From Yanghanlia sp047501535 (GTDB lineage Bacteria; Pseudomonadota; Gammaproteobacteria; Burkholderiales; Burkholderiaceae_B): 64,000 bases of DNA. Positions within the stretch are counted from its first letter, which is position 1. Each line of letters opens with the position of its first letter. A program made the position numbers and the translations under genes. The notes under the pieces were generated by a model. The model was not told the DNA's origin and did no database searches. It saw only the letters and a program-made list of their open reading frames with translations. The stretch is taken from assembly GCF_047501535.1 (NCBI RefSeq), contig NZ_JAZDRJ010000004.1, positions 1-64,000 of the forward strand. Direction: 5' to 3'. This document shows, one piece after another, positions 24,809 through 34,123 of the stretch.

Positions 24809-26327
24809 TTTCAGCCTCCTCGCCCCACAAGCCGCTCATCCAACGGCCGATCAGATCCAACGATGCCTCACTGGTAGGCAGCGCCGGCGAAACACGGCCC
24901 TTGGCCATGACCATCAGACGATCAGAAATCTCGAACAATTCGTCCAACTCTTCGGAAATCACCAGTACCGAACACCCCGCATCCCGCAAGGCGAGGAGCT
25001 CACTACGAATCTGTGCGGCTGCGCCGACATCCACCCCCCAAGTGGGCTGCGCCACCAACAGGACGCGTGGTTGTCGAGTTACTTCGCGCCCCACAATATA
25101 TTTTTGCAGGTTCCCTCCGGACAGGCTGGAAGCCGAGGCCTGCGCCCCCCGCGCCCTGACCCCGAAGCGGCCGATAATGCCATCGGCCAGCGAGCGCAGT
25201 GCCGAGCGCCGGATGAACCCACGTTGCAAGGTTTGCCGGTTCTGATGAGACAACAACATATTCTGAGCCAGCGAAAGATCGGGTACAGCGCCCCGCCCCA
25301 GGCGCTCTTCAGGCACATAGCCCAACCCTTGCGCACGCCGCCACGCGGCCGAAGTATGGCCGACCGGTTTGCCTTCATACAGCAGCGCCTCGTTCGGCAC
25401 CCGGCGGTCTTCACCTGCCAGGGCGGCAAGCAGTTCTTGCTGGCCGTTGCCCGACACCCCCGCCACACCCAGTATTTCACCTTCCCGCATATCGAAGCTG
25501 ATGTCAGATAAAGGTGTGGCGAACGGGTGTGCCCGGGGGAGTGTGAGCCCGCGCACAGAAAGTGTGACGCGCCCCGCTGCGCGCCCGCTGTGGCGCACCG
25601 GCAGGGGCTCGCTGCCTATCATGAGGCGCGACAGACTGGCATCGGTTTCCTGGCGAGGGTCGCACACCCCTGTCACACGCCCGCCGCGCACTACGGTGCA
25701 ACGGTCGCAGAGTTGGCGAATTTCGTCCAGTTTGTGGCTGATGTAGAGAATGCTGCAGCCTTCTGCGGCCAATTGGCGCAGCGTCTGGAACAGCGACTGA
25801 ACCGCTTGCGGCGTCAGTACCGAAGTCGGCTCATCCAGAATAAGCAGTTGGGGCTCGCCCAACAGAGCGCGCACAATTTCGACGCGCTGGCATTCGCCGA
25901 CTGACAAAGTATGCGCGTGCCGCTGTGGTTCGAGATGCAGACCGTACTGAGCCGCCTTCTGCACAATACGCTGCTCAAGCTCGGCCATATTGTGCCGGCC
26001 GGGCAGGCCCAGAGCGATGTTCTCGGCGACAGTCAGCGTATCGAACAGGGAAAAGTGCTGGAACACCATGCCAATTCCCAACTGGCGAGCAGCCGCCGGG
26101 CTGGCAATTTGTACTTCACTGCCGTTCCAGAGAATGGTGCCGGAATCGGGGCGCGTCACACCATAGATGATTTTCATCAGCGTGGACTTGCCGGCCCCGT
26201 TCTCGCCCAAGATGGCGTGGATCTCGCCTGGCATGACTGTGAGATCGATTTCGTCGTTAGCAACGACAGCCGGGTAGCGCTTGGTGATTCCCCTGAGCGC
26301 CAGGCGCGGTGTGGATGGCGAACCCAT
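24795..26327 (-). CDS. Double-domain ABC ATPase of the BMP/nucleoside importer
   Basis: A 510-residue fusion of two nucleotide-binding domains. The first has Walker A GENGAGKST, signature LSVGECQR and Walker B LLILDEPTSVLT. The second has a degenerate Walker A (GVSGNGQQE), the signature LSGGNLQK and a Walker B region VLLVAQPTWGVD in which the catalytic Glu is Gln. An asymmetric pair is normal for sugar and nucleoside importers. It begins 3 nt after the small YqaE-like gene. Confidence 0.93.
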   Translation of the reverse strand: MGSPSTPRLALRGITKRYPAVVANDEIDLTVMPGEIHAILGENGAGKSTLMKIIYGVTRPDSGTILWNGSEVQIASPAAARQLGIGMVFQHFSLFDTLTVAENIALGLPGRHNMAELEQRIVQKAAQYGLHLEPQRHAHTLSVGECQRVEIVRALLGEPQLLILDEPTSVLTPQAVQSLFQTLRQLAAEGCSILYISHKLDEIRQLCDRCTVVRGGRVTGVCDPRQETDASLSRLMIGSEPLPVRHSGRAAGRVTLSVRGLTLPRAHPFATPLSDISFDMREGEILGVAGVSGNGQQELLAALAGEDRRVPNEALLYEGKPVGHTSAAWRRAQGLGYVPEERLGRGAVPDLSLAQNMLLSHQNRQTLQRGFIRRSALRSLADGIIGRFGVRARGAQASASSLSGGNLQKYIVGREVTRQPRVLLVAQPTWGVDVGAAAQIRSELLALRDAGCSVLVISEELDELFEISDRLMVMAKGRVSPALPTSEASLDLIGRWMSGLWGEEAENAQA

Positions 26328-26330
26328 GTC

Positions 26331-26522
26331 TTATTTTTGCTGCAACGCCTTTTCGATTTTCTTATCGGTCTTGTACTGGCCCAGGGCGTACACCGCCCAC
26401 AAAGCGGCAGGCAGCCAGCCGATCAGAGAAATCTGCAACACCAGGCAGATAATGCCTGCAATCGGCCTTCCGATCGTAAAGAAGGTAAGCCAGGGTAACA
26501 AAAGCGCAATGAGCAGACGCAT
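26331..26522 (-). CDS. YqaE/Pmp3-like small membrane protein
   Basis: A 63-residue protein with two hydrophobic helices (about 4-28 and 31-50) and a basic C-terminal tail. RPIAGIICLVLQISLIGWLPAALWAVYAL matches the Pmp3/YqaE (UPF0057) pattern of a GRP turn, then IGWLPA. Family members affect membrane potential and stress tolerance. It ends 3 nt before the ATPase of the BMP importer and is probably its first co-transcribed gene, an association I cannot explain. Confidence 0.8.
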   Translation of the reverse strand: MRLLIALLLPWLTFFTIGRPIAGIICLVLQISLIGWLPAALWAVYALGQYKTDKKIEKALQQK

Positions 26523-26601
26523 GGCCGTATATATGTGTAGGAAAAAAGAAAGACTGCCATTCTAACCCGTACGGCCAACCACCCTGTTCAGGATGTTGAA
26601 T

Positions 26602-27078
26602 ATGTCAAGTATCTGGTCTGCTCTGGCTCGGGAATTCTCCGATGTTCCCAATCTGTCCGAACTCACCATCATCTGTGTCAGGCTGGGCATAGCAGCCCTT
26701 CTGGGTGCTCTGATCGGCTATGACCGGGAACGCCGGGGCAAGGAGGCGGGCCTGCGAACGCACATGATGGTATCGCTGGGTGCGGCCTTGTTCATACTCG
26801 TACCTTTGCGTGCCGGTATGGAAATCGCTGATGCCAGCCGGGTGCTGCAAGGCATTATTACCGGCATCGGTTTTTTAGGTGCGGGCGCCATCATTAAACA
26901 AAGCGAGCATGCTGTCATTAAGGGGCTGACCACTGCTTCAAGCATCTGGGTTGCCGCGGCCATTGGCATCGCTGCGGGCATGGGCAGCGAAACTACCGCT
27001 ATCCTGGGTACGGTGGCAGCACTGTTCATCCTGGTGAGTGTGCGGCGGATGGAGCGCCATATCGACACCGAAGAATAA
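26602..27078 (+). CDS. MgtC/SapB-family membrane protein
   Basis: A 158-residue protein with four to five hydrophobic spans. The motif AALLGALIGYDRERRGKEAGLRTHMMVSLGAALF and GIGFLGAGAIIK are diagnostic of the MgtC/SapB family. Relatives act in Mg-limited growth and inhibit F-type ATP synthase in pathogens; short housekeeping forms like this one lack the C-terminal ACT-like domain. The ATG at 26602 has CAGGA 8 nt upstream. It converges on the AsmA-like gene with an 18-bp gap. Confidence 0.88.
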   Translation: MSSIWSALAREFSDVPNLSELTIICVRLGIAALLGALIGYDRERRGKEAGLRTHMMVSLGAALFILVPLRAGMEIADASRVLQGIITGIGFLGAGAIIKQSEHAVIKGLTTASSIWVAAAIGIAAGMGSETTAILGTVAALFILVSVRRMERHIDTEE

Positions 27079-27096
27079 CTTTGCAGCATCGTGGTT

Positions 27097-29088
27097 TCAA
27101 TCTTCTTTCTCGCCCAGCGCGGAGCATGCATGGTCGTCCCCGCTGCCGACGTTCAGCAGGGGCACCAGCGCTGCCAAAGGCGTGGCAATCACCCCCAAGG
27201 CAACGGCGGCGCCCGCACGTGCAGCCACTGGCCCAGCCTGCACGCCAATGTCGGGATTTTTGAAACTTCCTTTCGCATAAAGCGGCGAGCGCAGCGTAAA
27301 AATACGCAGTGTCTTATTCTGCGGCCGGATATCCAGATTCAACGTCTCGTTCTTCAGGCTGACGCTGCCTTCCATGGTCACAATGGCGTCTTCGGTTTCG
27401 AGCACGAAAACACGGGTATGCATCACCCCTTCCTTTACGGCGAAATCAGCGGCCAGGCATTCCAGCATCACCTGTTCATCGCCAAACAGCTTGACGAAAA
27501 TAACGTTGGCAATGTTCAAGCCCGCCGCTTCCATCAGAAAACGGCTGATGGTGCCTCGGCTTAGCGCCAGACTCAGTTCGCCATTAGATGTGCCCAGTAA
27601 ACCGGCAATAGAATTACCCTTGCCCTCAAGTGTGGCATCACCATGCAACTGACCAAAACTAGCGTCCATGGATTCCGCCCCTGGAAAGAGCTGCTTCAAA
27701 TTCAGACCACGGGCGCTGGATTTCAACTGGGCATGCAGTGTGTCGCTGCGGCCGTCCACATGCAGAGTATTCGAGAGTGTGCCGCCCGCCACGCCGAAGT
27801 TGAGCGGCTCAAACGAAAGGACTTTGTCCTGCAACAGAACGTGGGCCTCAATATCGTCGAGCGGCAAGTTCTTGTTCTGAACTATGCGTTTCCCCTTGAA
27901 CTGCACATCCGCATCCATTAACCCCCAGGTTTCACTGCCGATGCGTGCGACGGGCAAGGCCTTGTCCGGTGGCTGTTGACGCCCTTTTTTATTGTGCTTG
28001 GCTGACTTTTGATTCTCTGCCTCCGCTGCTGTGTCGTCACGGCTGGTATCGGCGCCAATCAACGGCCCCAAATCACGAAAGTGCAGCAAATCAGACTCCA
28101 CTGTGCCTGAGAGCAAAGGACGCGGTTCCCTTAGCCGGTATTCCAAGGTGCCGCGCAAATCACTGTCACCCACTGTGCCCTGAAAATCCTCGTAACGCCA
28201 TGTGTCCTCACCCTGATCCAAGACGGCCACAAGACGGCCCTCGGTGTGATAGGCGGGCGTAGTGGGAAGCGCCAAACCAAATAGAGCATTGAGATCGGCC
28301 AGGCTGGAACCCGCCAGTTTCAGTCTCACATCAAGCGAAGCCAAGCCGCGCGGCGCGGTCATTGAACCTTCTATCGCAATGCGTGTTTCTCCGAAACTGA
28401 CTTCACCACGCATAGGAAATGGATCACTGCTATCGCGCAGGGAAAGCAGGCCACCCATTTGGCCGCTGCCGCTCACTTCCGCTTCATTAAAAGTGCCGGA
28501 GGATTCCCAGCCCATGCCGTAACCGCCTGGCGCTTCAGTATCGAGGCTGTTCAAGCGGGTGGTCATATCCAGTGTCCGCCCTTCATCCACAAGGCGTAAT
28601 TCAATATGCTGCAAGGCAACACTCTGTAGATCAAATGTCCACCCTGATTCCTGTTCGCGCTTCTGTTGCCGCTCATAGGTCCAGTTATTGTGGCCACCTT
28701 GATCGCGCTGAAGCAGGATGCGGCTGACGCCGATTTCCAGTCGGCTTATCTCGACATGGCGCGTAAATAAAGGCATGGGGTTAATGGTGAGCGCCAGGTA
28801 ATCCACCTGGGCCATAGCTTCGTCCTGGCCGGTGAACCCCTCTGGCTGCCCGGCCACGAGTTGGCGAGCAGTGATATGGGGCCAAGGCAGGCCGCCACTA
28901 CGCCAGCTCCAGTCCACATCGAGGTCCCCGTCAATAGCCACCGGGCGCTGTAGCGCATCAGAAGCTTTTTCCGCCAGCCAGGGGCGTAGAACATTCCAAT
29001 CAAAGATGGCGATAACCAGTGCAAGCAGCGCCACCAGACTGGCCAAACCTGCTAACCCCCACATGAAGAATCGTCCCGCACGCCTCAT
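27097..29088 (-). CDS. AsmA-family envelope protein
   Basis: A 663-residue protein with one N-terminal span (about residues 8-30) and a long, mostly beta-stranded periplasmic body. The opening LRPWLAEKASDALQRPVAIDGDLDVDWSW and a C-terminal SVSLKNETLNLDIRPQNKTLRIFTLRSPLYAKGSF stretch are typical of AsmA/YhjG-like proteins. The family belongs to bridge-like proteins thought to move or influence phospholipids between membranes. The start at 29088 begins just before the basic residues of the anchor. No partner gene is adjacent. Confidence 0.87.
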   Translation of the reverse strand: MRRAGRFFMWGLAGLASLVALLALVIAIFDWNVLRPWLAEKASDALQRPVAIDGDLDVDWSWRSGGLPWPHITARQLVAGQPEGFTGQDEAMAQVDYLALTINPMPLFTRHVEISRLEIGVSRILLQRDQGGHNNWTYERQQKREQESGWTFDLQSVALQHIELRLVDEGRTLDMTTRLNSLDTEAPGGYGMGWESSGTFNEAEVSGSGQMGGLLSLRDSSDPFPMRGEVSFGETRIAIEGSMTAPRGLASLDVRLKLAGSSLADLNALFGLALPTTPAYHTEGRLVAVLDQGEDTWRYEDFQGTVGDSDLRGTLEYRLREPRPLLSGTVESDLLHFRDLGPLIGADTSRDDTAAEAENQKSAKHNKKGRQQPPDKALPVARIGSETWGLMDADVQFKGKRIVQNKNLPLDDIEAHVLLQDKVLSFEPLNFGVAGGTLSNTLHVDGRSDTLHAQLKSSARGLNLKQLFPGAESMDASFGQLHGDATLEGKGNSIAGLLGTSNGELSLALSRGTISRFLMEAAGLNIANVIFVKLFGDEQVMLECLAADFAVKEGVMHTRVFVLETEDAIVTMEGSVSLKNETLNLDIRPQNKTLRIFTLRSPLYAKGSFKNPDIGVQAGPVAARAGAAVALGVIATPLAALVPLLNVGSGDDHACSALGEKED

Positions 29089-29127
29089 TATTCTTCTCCC
29101 CGGGCGAACACCACCTTGCCTCACGCA

Positions 29128-29152
29128 TAAAAAAAGCCCGCATCAGCGGGCT
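29128..29152 (-). terminator. Intrinsic terminator after the CoA-transferase gene
   Basis: On the minus strand AGCCCGC, a 4-nt loop and GCGGGCT are followed by a run of seven T. It lies 30 bp after the stop of the CoA-transferase gene and before the AsmA-like gene. Confidence 0.88.
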
Positions 29153-29181
29153 TGCCTGCAAGATTGATGCCTGCAGAAGAA

Positions 29182-30690
29182 TCAGGCGTGTTCAGTAGCG
29201 CTTTCTCGCATGGAACCATCGGCCGCATAGCGTTGATGCCATTCAAAGGCCTCTGCCAGCAAATGAGGAGTATGGCCGCCGGCAGCACAGGCGCGCGAAT
29301 GATAGCTGCGCAGCATGTCGCGATAGTCGGGATGCACACAACGCTCAATAATGAGCGCCGCTCGCTCGCGAGGCGCCAGACCGCGCAGGTCGGCCAAGCC
29401 CCACTCAGTGGCCACGATATCCACATCATGCTCGGTATGGTCAACGTGGGTAACCATGGGCACGACACTGGAAATTGCACCCTGCTTGGCAACGGATTTA
29501 GTCACGAAAATGGACAAGTGCGCGTTACGGGCAAAATCACCCGAACCGCCGATGCCATTCATCATGTGGGTGCCGCCAACATGGGTGGAGTTCACGTTTC
29601 CATAGATGTCGAATTCCAGCGCGGTATTGATGCCTATGATGCCCAAACGCCGTACGATTTCGGGATGATTACTGATTTCCTGTGGGCGCAGCACCAGTCG
29701 TGACGCGTAGCGCTCTACGTTATCGAGAAACTTGCGGTTCATTTCTTTCGAGAGCGTGATGGACGAGGCCGACGCAAAGGTGAACTGCCCGGAATCCAGC
29801 AGCTCAAAGGAGCTGTCCTGCAGCACTTCCGAATACATGGTCATGCCGCTGAAAGAAGACTCCAGCAAACCGTGCAGCACAGCATTGGCAATCGTACCGA
29901 TACCCGCCTGCAAAGGCAGCAAGGAAGGCTTCAAACGCCCGGCAGCGACTTCGGCTGAGAAGAAATCCACCACATTGCGCGCAATAGCCTGCGTTTCGGC
30001 ATCAGGCGGCAGATTACTCGAAGGGCTGTCAACCGCGTTGGTAATAACGATGGCGGCGATGCGCTCCGGTTCCACACTGATGGCTGTCGAACCGATGCGC
30101 TGCGAAACGCTTGTCAGGGGAATGGGTTGTCGGACGGGCCGGTCGCCGGGAATGTAGATATCGTGCAGGCCTTCCAGCGCCAAAGGCATGGCAAGGTTTA
30201 ATTCCACAATAACTTGACGCGCCTGCTGCACAAAGCTGGCGGTATTGCCGACCGACGTCGTCGGAACGATGCTACCGTCTTCACGAATGGCGGCTGCTTC
30301 GACAATGGCGACATCGACAGGCGGCAAGCTGCCGCAGCGCAACTGTTCTACCGTATGCGACAAATGCTGGTCCATAAACATGACGCGGCCCGCATTGATT
30401 TCACGGCGCAGCACGGCATCGGCCTGGAAGGGCAGGCGCCGGGCCAGCAAACCCGCTTCAGCCATCATGCCATCGTTATCGTTACCCAAGGAGGCGCCGG
30501 TCATAATAGAAAGCCGCAGCCCATCCTCGCGTGCGCGTTGCGCCAATGCGTCGGGTAAAGCCTTGCAATCTCCGGCCTTGGTAAAGCCGCTCATTCCCAC
30601 TGTCATACCGCTGCGGAAAATCTTGGCGGCCTGATCGGCCGACATAATTTTGCTCTCCAATGCAACATTGCGAATTCTGTCTCGATACAT
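29182..30690 (-). CDS. Acetyl-CoA hydrolase/transferase family protein
   Basis: A 502-residue cytosolic enzyme of the Ach1/Cat1 family, which moves CoA between succinate, acetate or propionate, or hydrolyses acetyl-CoA. The conserved ALEFDIYGNVNSTHVGGTHMMNGIGGSGDFARNA segment contains the catalytic glutamate (in LEFD) and the glycine-rich CoA-binding region. The start at 30690 (MYRDRI) fits the family; a longer frame is rejected. It is divergent from a LysR regulator across about 105 bp with a T-N11-A palindrome, so regulation by that LysR protein is likely. Confidence 0.92.
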   Translation of the reverse strand: MYRDRIRNVALESKIMSADQAAKIFRSGMTVGMSGFTKAGDCKALPDALAQRAREDGLRLSIMTGASLGNDNDGMMAEAGLLARRLPFQADAVLRREINAGRVMFMDQHLSHTVEQLRCGSLPPVDVAIVEAAAIREDGSIVPTTSVGNTASFVQQARQVIVELNLAMPLALEGLHDIYIPGDRPVRQPIPLTSVSQRIGSTAISVEPERIAAIVITNAVDSPSSNLPPDAETQAIARNVVDFFSAEVAAGRLKPSLLPLQAGIGTIANAVLHGLLESSFSGMTMYSEVLQDSSFELLDSGQFTFASASSITLSKEMNRKFLDNVERYASRLVLRPQEISNHPEIVRRLGIIGINTALEFDIYGNVNSTHVGGTHMMNGIGGSGDFARNAHLSIFVTKSVAKQGAISSVVPMVTHVDHTEHDVDIVATEWGLADLRGLAPRERAALIIERCVHPDYRDMLRSYHSRACAAGGHTPHLLAEAFEWHQRYAADGSMRESATEHA

Positions 30691-30756
30691 AATATTTTTG
30701 ATACCTATTTGTAAGGGTAATGAAGTCAGGTTAGCATCGACAACATGAATAAAAAT

Positions 30757-30781
30757 ATGAAATGACATTCGTTTATTTCAT
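30757..30781. promoter_or_regulatory. LysR-type operator ATGAAAT-N11-ATTTCAT
   Basis: Two 7-bp inverted arms are separated by 11 bp, giving the T-N11-A core of LysR-family sites. It sits 16 bp before the LysR start codon and 67 bp before the divergent CoA-transferase start, a normal position for autorepression and activation. Confidence 0.6.
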
Positions 30782-30796
30782 GACCAGGAGGGCAAT

Positions 30797-31702
30797 TTGG
30801 ATATCCGTTCACTGCGTTATTTCACAGAAACCATCCGCCTTGGCAGCTTCACCGATGCCGCCAACCACCTGGGTGTCACGCAATCGACGATTAGCAAAAT
30901 GGTTCGCCAGCTAGAAGATGAAGTAGGAGAAACTTTGCTGCTGCGCGAGCCCAGGGGCCTGACGCTGACCGACATCGGCAGCGTGGTCTACCACCGTGGC
31001 CGGGAGATCCTGATGGCTCTCCAGCAATTGGAGCAAGAGATCCGCGACACGCAATCTGTGGCGCGCGGCACGCTGGCGCTTGGTATGCCTCCCATGATCA
31101 ACTTGCTTTTCACAGGCGCACTCAAGCAGTTCCGGCAAAAATACCCGTCGATTGATTTGAAGCTGCATGAATGCACGGGGCCGGAAGTCGAACACCTTGT
31201 CGCCAGCGGAGAGTTAGCAGCGGGCATGACAGTGCTACCCGTCGAAACACAAGACGATGTTGCTATCGCCAAAATGGCGGCGCATCAGGTTTGGGCGATT
31301 ACTGGGCAAGATAATATGGCCGGCACAGCCGACACTCTGGCCTTACGCTCACTGGCGAACAAACCCCTGATACTGTTAAACGATGATTTTGCCCTGACGC
31401 GCTTGCTGAGGCACAACCTTGCCAAGGCAGACATAGAGCCTCAGATTGGAGCGCAGAGCGGGCAATGGGATTGGACGGTAGCTATGGCCCGGGCCGGCAT
31501 GGGCATCGCCCTGCTGCCCGAACCTTTCGTCCAGCGCATCAATATAGAGGGGCTGAGCTGCAAACCGATATCGCAACCGGCCATCTGGTGGGAAATCGCC
31601 CTACTATGGAACAAACGGCGCGTTTCTCATGCCCTTAGCGCCTGGCTGGACGTCTGCCAGAATGTATTGGGCGGAGAGTGGCCTGATCCAGATGAACCAT
31701 AG
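30797..31702 (+). CDS. LysR-family regulator divergent from CoA transferase
   Basis: A 301-residue regulator. The winged HTH lies in residues 1-60 (TDAANHLGVTQSTISKMVRQLEDEVG), followed by a linker helix and a periplasmic-binding-protein-like effector domain. It starts at TTG with AGGAGGG 6 nt upstream. The divergent neighbour encodes an acetyl-CoA hydrolase/transferase, so an organic acid or acyl-CoA effector is plausible. It resembles the CynR/GltC/NAC subgroup in overall form; no closer assignment is possible. Confidence 0.9.
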   Translation: MDIRSLRYFTETIRLGSFTDAANHLGVTQSTISKMVRQLEDEVGETLLLREPRGLTLTDIGSVVYHRGREILMALQQLEQEIRDTQSVARGTLALGMPPMINLLFTGALKQFRQKYPSIDLKLHECTGPEVEHLVASGELAAGMTVLPVETQDDVAIAKMAAHQVWAITGQDNMAGTADTLALRSLANKPLILLNDDFALTRLLRHNLAKADIEPQIGAQSGQWDWTVAMARAGMGIALLPEPFVQRINIEGLSCKPISQPAIWWEIALLWNKRRVSHALSAWLDVCQNVLGGEWPDPDEP

Positions 31703-31722
31703 CCCTCTTTTTACAGGCATGA

Positions 31723-31749
31723 CAAAGCCCGGCTAAAAGCCGGGCTTTG
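31723..31749. terminator. Bidirectional hairpin between LysR gene and ahpF
   Basis: CAAAGCCCGGCT and its exact complement (12 bp) with a 3-nt loop lie between two convergent stops. T-runs on either side are weak, so efficiency is uncertain. Confidence 0.65.
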
Positions 31750-31789
31750 CGTCAGGCAATCAGGGGCCATAACCCCTGAGCAAGCGCTA

Positions 31790-33376
31790 TTAAGCTGAGA
31801 CTGCCGCGGGTTCTGCGGCCTCTTCTTCAACCGAACTGCGAATGAGGTGATCAAACGCACTGAGGGCAGCCTTGGCGCCATCGCCTGCGGCGATGATGAT
31901 CTGCTTATAAGGCACCGTCGTCGCATCGCCTGCGGCAAACACACCCGGCAGCGAGGTCTGACCCTTGGCGTCGATTTCAATTTCGCCAAAGCGCGACAAA
32001 GCAACGGTATCCTTCAGCCATTCGGTGTTGGGCACCAGGCCAATCTGCACGAATACGCCTTCCAGGTCGATGCGACGGTCTTCACCGCTGACACGATCCT
32101 TGTAAGACAAAGCGTTGACACGCTTGCCGTCGCCGTGAATTTCGGTCGTCTGCGCCGACATGAGAATTTTCACGTTGGGCAGGCTGCGCAATTTGCGCTG
32201 CAGGACTTCATCAGCACGCAGAACGTCGCTGTATTCGATCAGTGTGACATGCTCGACAATACCTGCCAGGTCGATGGCGGCTTCCACACCGGAGTTGCCC
32301 CCGCCGATTACCGCGACACGCTTGCCCTTGAACAAGGGGCCGTCACAGTGCGGGCAGTAAGCTACGCCTGCGTTACGATATTCGCGCTCGCCCGGCACAT
32401 TGACTTCACGCCAGCGTGCGCCAGTAGCCAGGATCACAGAACGGCTCTTCAGCACGCCACCGTTTTCCAGTTCGACTTCAACCATTTTGCCTGGCTTGAG
32501 CTTGACGGCGCGTTGCAGGTTCATGATGTCGACGTTGTAATCCTTCACGTGCTCTTCCAGAGCCGCCGCAAAGCGGGGGCCTTCTGTCTGCTTCACGGAA
32601 ATGAAGTTCTCGATCGACATGGTGTCCAGCACCTGACCGCCGAAACGTTCTGCCACCACACCGGTACGGATACCTTTGCGAGCGGCATATACAGCAGCCG
32701 CTGCGCCGGCGGGGCCACCGCCAACCACCAGCACGTCGAAAGCGTCCTTAGCGGAAATTTCTTCGGCCTTGCGGGAAGCGGAAGACGTATCCAGCTTGGC
32801 CAGAATTTCTTCAACGCTGGAACGCCCTTGAGCAAAGACTTCGCCATTCATGAACACCGTAGGCACGGCCATGATTTCACGAGCTTCAACTTCGGCCTGG
32901 AACAGAGCGCCGTCAATGCTAGTGTGCTTGATGCGCGGGTTGATCACCGACATGGTGTTCAATGCCTGGACAACATCCGGGCAGTTCTGGCACGACAGCG
33001 AGAAATAGGTTTCAAATTGGTAGTCGCCGGGCAGATTGCGGATCTGCTCAATGACTTCTTCTTCCAGCTTGATGGGGTGGCCACCCACCTGCAGCAGGGC
33101 CAGCACCAGCGAGGTGAACTCATGACCCAGTGGAATACCTGCGAAATCAACACCAATATCGGTGCCAACGCGGGCAATGCGGAACGAAGGTTTACGATCG
33201 GACAGGTCGCTGCGCTCGACCAGCGTGACTTTGTCCGACATTCCGGCGATTTCTACGAGCAGCGCCCGCAGTTCACCCGACTTGGGCGTATCGTCCAGGC
33301 TCGCGATAAGCTCGATGGGCTCACGGAGCATTTCCATGTAGGACTTCAGCTGGGCTTTGACATTTGCATCTAACAT
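31790..33376 (-). CDS. ahpF: Alkyl hydroperoxide reductase subunit F
   Basis: A 528-residue flavoprotein disulfide reductase that passes electrons from NAD(P)H to AhpC. It has the N-terminal double thioredoxin-fold domain with CQNC at 129-132, exactly where E. coli AhpF has its redox pair. An FAD motif (VVGGGPAGAAAAVYAARKG), the second redox pair YCPHC and the NAD motif AVIGGGNSGVEAA follow. The start at 33376 (MLDANV) is the family start. It lies downstream of ahpC with a 131-bp gap containing a hairpin. Confidence 0.96.
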   Translation of the reverse strand: MLDANVKAQLKSYMEMLREPIELIASLDDTPKSGELRALLVEIAGMSDKVTLVERSDLSDRKPSFRIARVGTDIGVDFAGIPLGHEFTSLVLALLQVGGHPIKLEEEVIEQIRNLPGDYQFETYFSLSCQNCPDVVQALNTMSVINPRIKHTSIDGALFQAEVEAREIMAVPTVFMNGEVFAQGRSSVEEILAKLDTSSASRKAEEISAKDAFDVLVVGGGPAGAAAAVYAARKGIRTGVVAERFGGQVLDTMSIENFISVKQTEGPRFAAALEEHVKDYNVDIMNLQRAVKLKPGKMVEVELENGGVLKSRSVILATGARWREVNVPGEREYRNAGVAYCPHCDGPLFKGKRVAVIGGGNSGVEAAIDLAGIVEHVTLIEYSDVLRADEVLQRKLRSLPNVKILMSAQTTEIHGDGKRVNALSYKDRVSGEDRRIDLEGVFVQIGLVPNTEWLKDTVALSRFGEIEIDAKGQTSLPGVFAAGDATTVPYKQIIIAAGDGAKAALSAFDHLIRSSVEEEAAEPAAVSA

Positions 33377-33444
33377 AACGTAGCGACCTCTCAAATCATT
33401 TTGGCGGACTGCGACCGGCTTGTGGCCGGGCGCAGAAATATAAA

Positions 33445-33477
33445 GAGCCTCCGAATTCAGGAATACTTCAGAGGCTC
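33445..33477 (-). terminator. Attenuating hairpin between ahpC and ahpF
   Basis: On the minus strand GAGCCTC and GAGGCTC arms, extended by a further imperfect pairing, enclose an 11-nt loop. A TTTATATTT tract follows. It lies 30 bp after ahpC and could lower ahpF expression relative to ahpC. Confidence 0.55.
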
Positions 33478-33507
33478 CCAGGCAAACCCGTGTATCGGGA
33501 GCAGCCC

Positions 33508-34071
33508 TTAGATCTTGCCGACCAGATCCAGCGAGGGCTTCAGTGTTTCAGCGCCTTCTTCCCACTTGGCAGGGCAAACTTCGCCGGGGTGAGCAGCGAT
33601 GTACTGAGCTGCCTTAACCTTGCGCAGCAGCTCGGAAGCCACGCGGCCAATACCGTTGTCGTGCACTTCCATCACCTTGATGAAGCCTTCGGGGTTGACC
33701 ACGAACGTACCGCGCAGAGCAACACCCTCTTCTTCGATGAGGACTTCGAAGTTGCGCGACAGCACTTGGGTGGGGTCGCCGATCATGGGGTAGTTAACCT
33801 TGCCGATGGCGTCGGATGTATCGTGCCATGCCTTGTGTGCGAAGTGCGTGTCGGTGGACACAGCGTAGATCTCAACGCCCAGCTTCTGGAACTCGGCGTA
33901 CTGTTCAGCCAGGTCTTCCAGCTCGGTCGGGCACACGAATGTGAAATCGGCAGGGTAGAAAACGAACACGGACCACTTGCCAGCGATGCTTTCGTTGCTG
34001 ACTTCAACAAACTTGCCGTTGTGGTAGGCGGTTGCTTTGAACGGCTTGATTTGTGTGTTGATCAAGGACAT
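33508..34071 (-). CDS. ahpC: Peroxiredoxin AhpC
   Basis: A 187-residue typical 2-Cys peroxiredoxin that reduces hydrogen peroxide, organic hydroperoxides and peroxynitrite. The peroxidatic Cys47 sits in DFTFVCPTE and the resolving Cys166 in PGEVCPAKW. Length and motifs match E. coli AhpC. It is followed by its reductase ahpF. A promoter with a weak -35 and an OxyR-like site lies upstream at 34124-34189. Confidence 0.97.
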   Translation of the reverse strand: MSLINTQIKPFKATAYHNGKFVEVSNESIAGKWSVFVFYPADFTFVCPTELEDLAEQYAEFQKLGVEIYAVSTDTHFAHKAWHDTSDAIGKVNYPMIGDPTQVLSRNFEVLIEEEGVALRGTFVVNPEGFIKVMEVHDNGIGRVASELLRKVKAAQYIAAHPGEVCPAKWEEGAETLKPSLDLVGKI

Positions 34072-34123
34072 TACGTTTCCTTCCTTATAGTGTTGGGTGG
34101 GTTAAAAAGTGATTACGGAATCT

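Noticed and set aside
31847..33373. 508-codon plus-strand open frame opposite ahpF
   Set aside because: ahpF is unmistakable on the other strand with all motifs; the long antisense frame follows from its codon usage.
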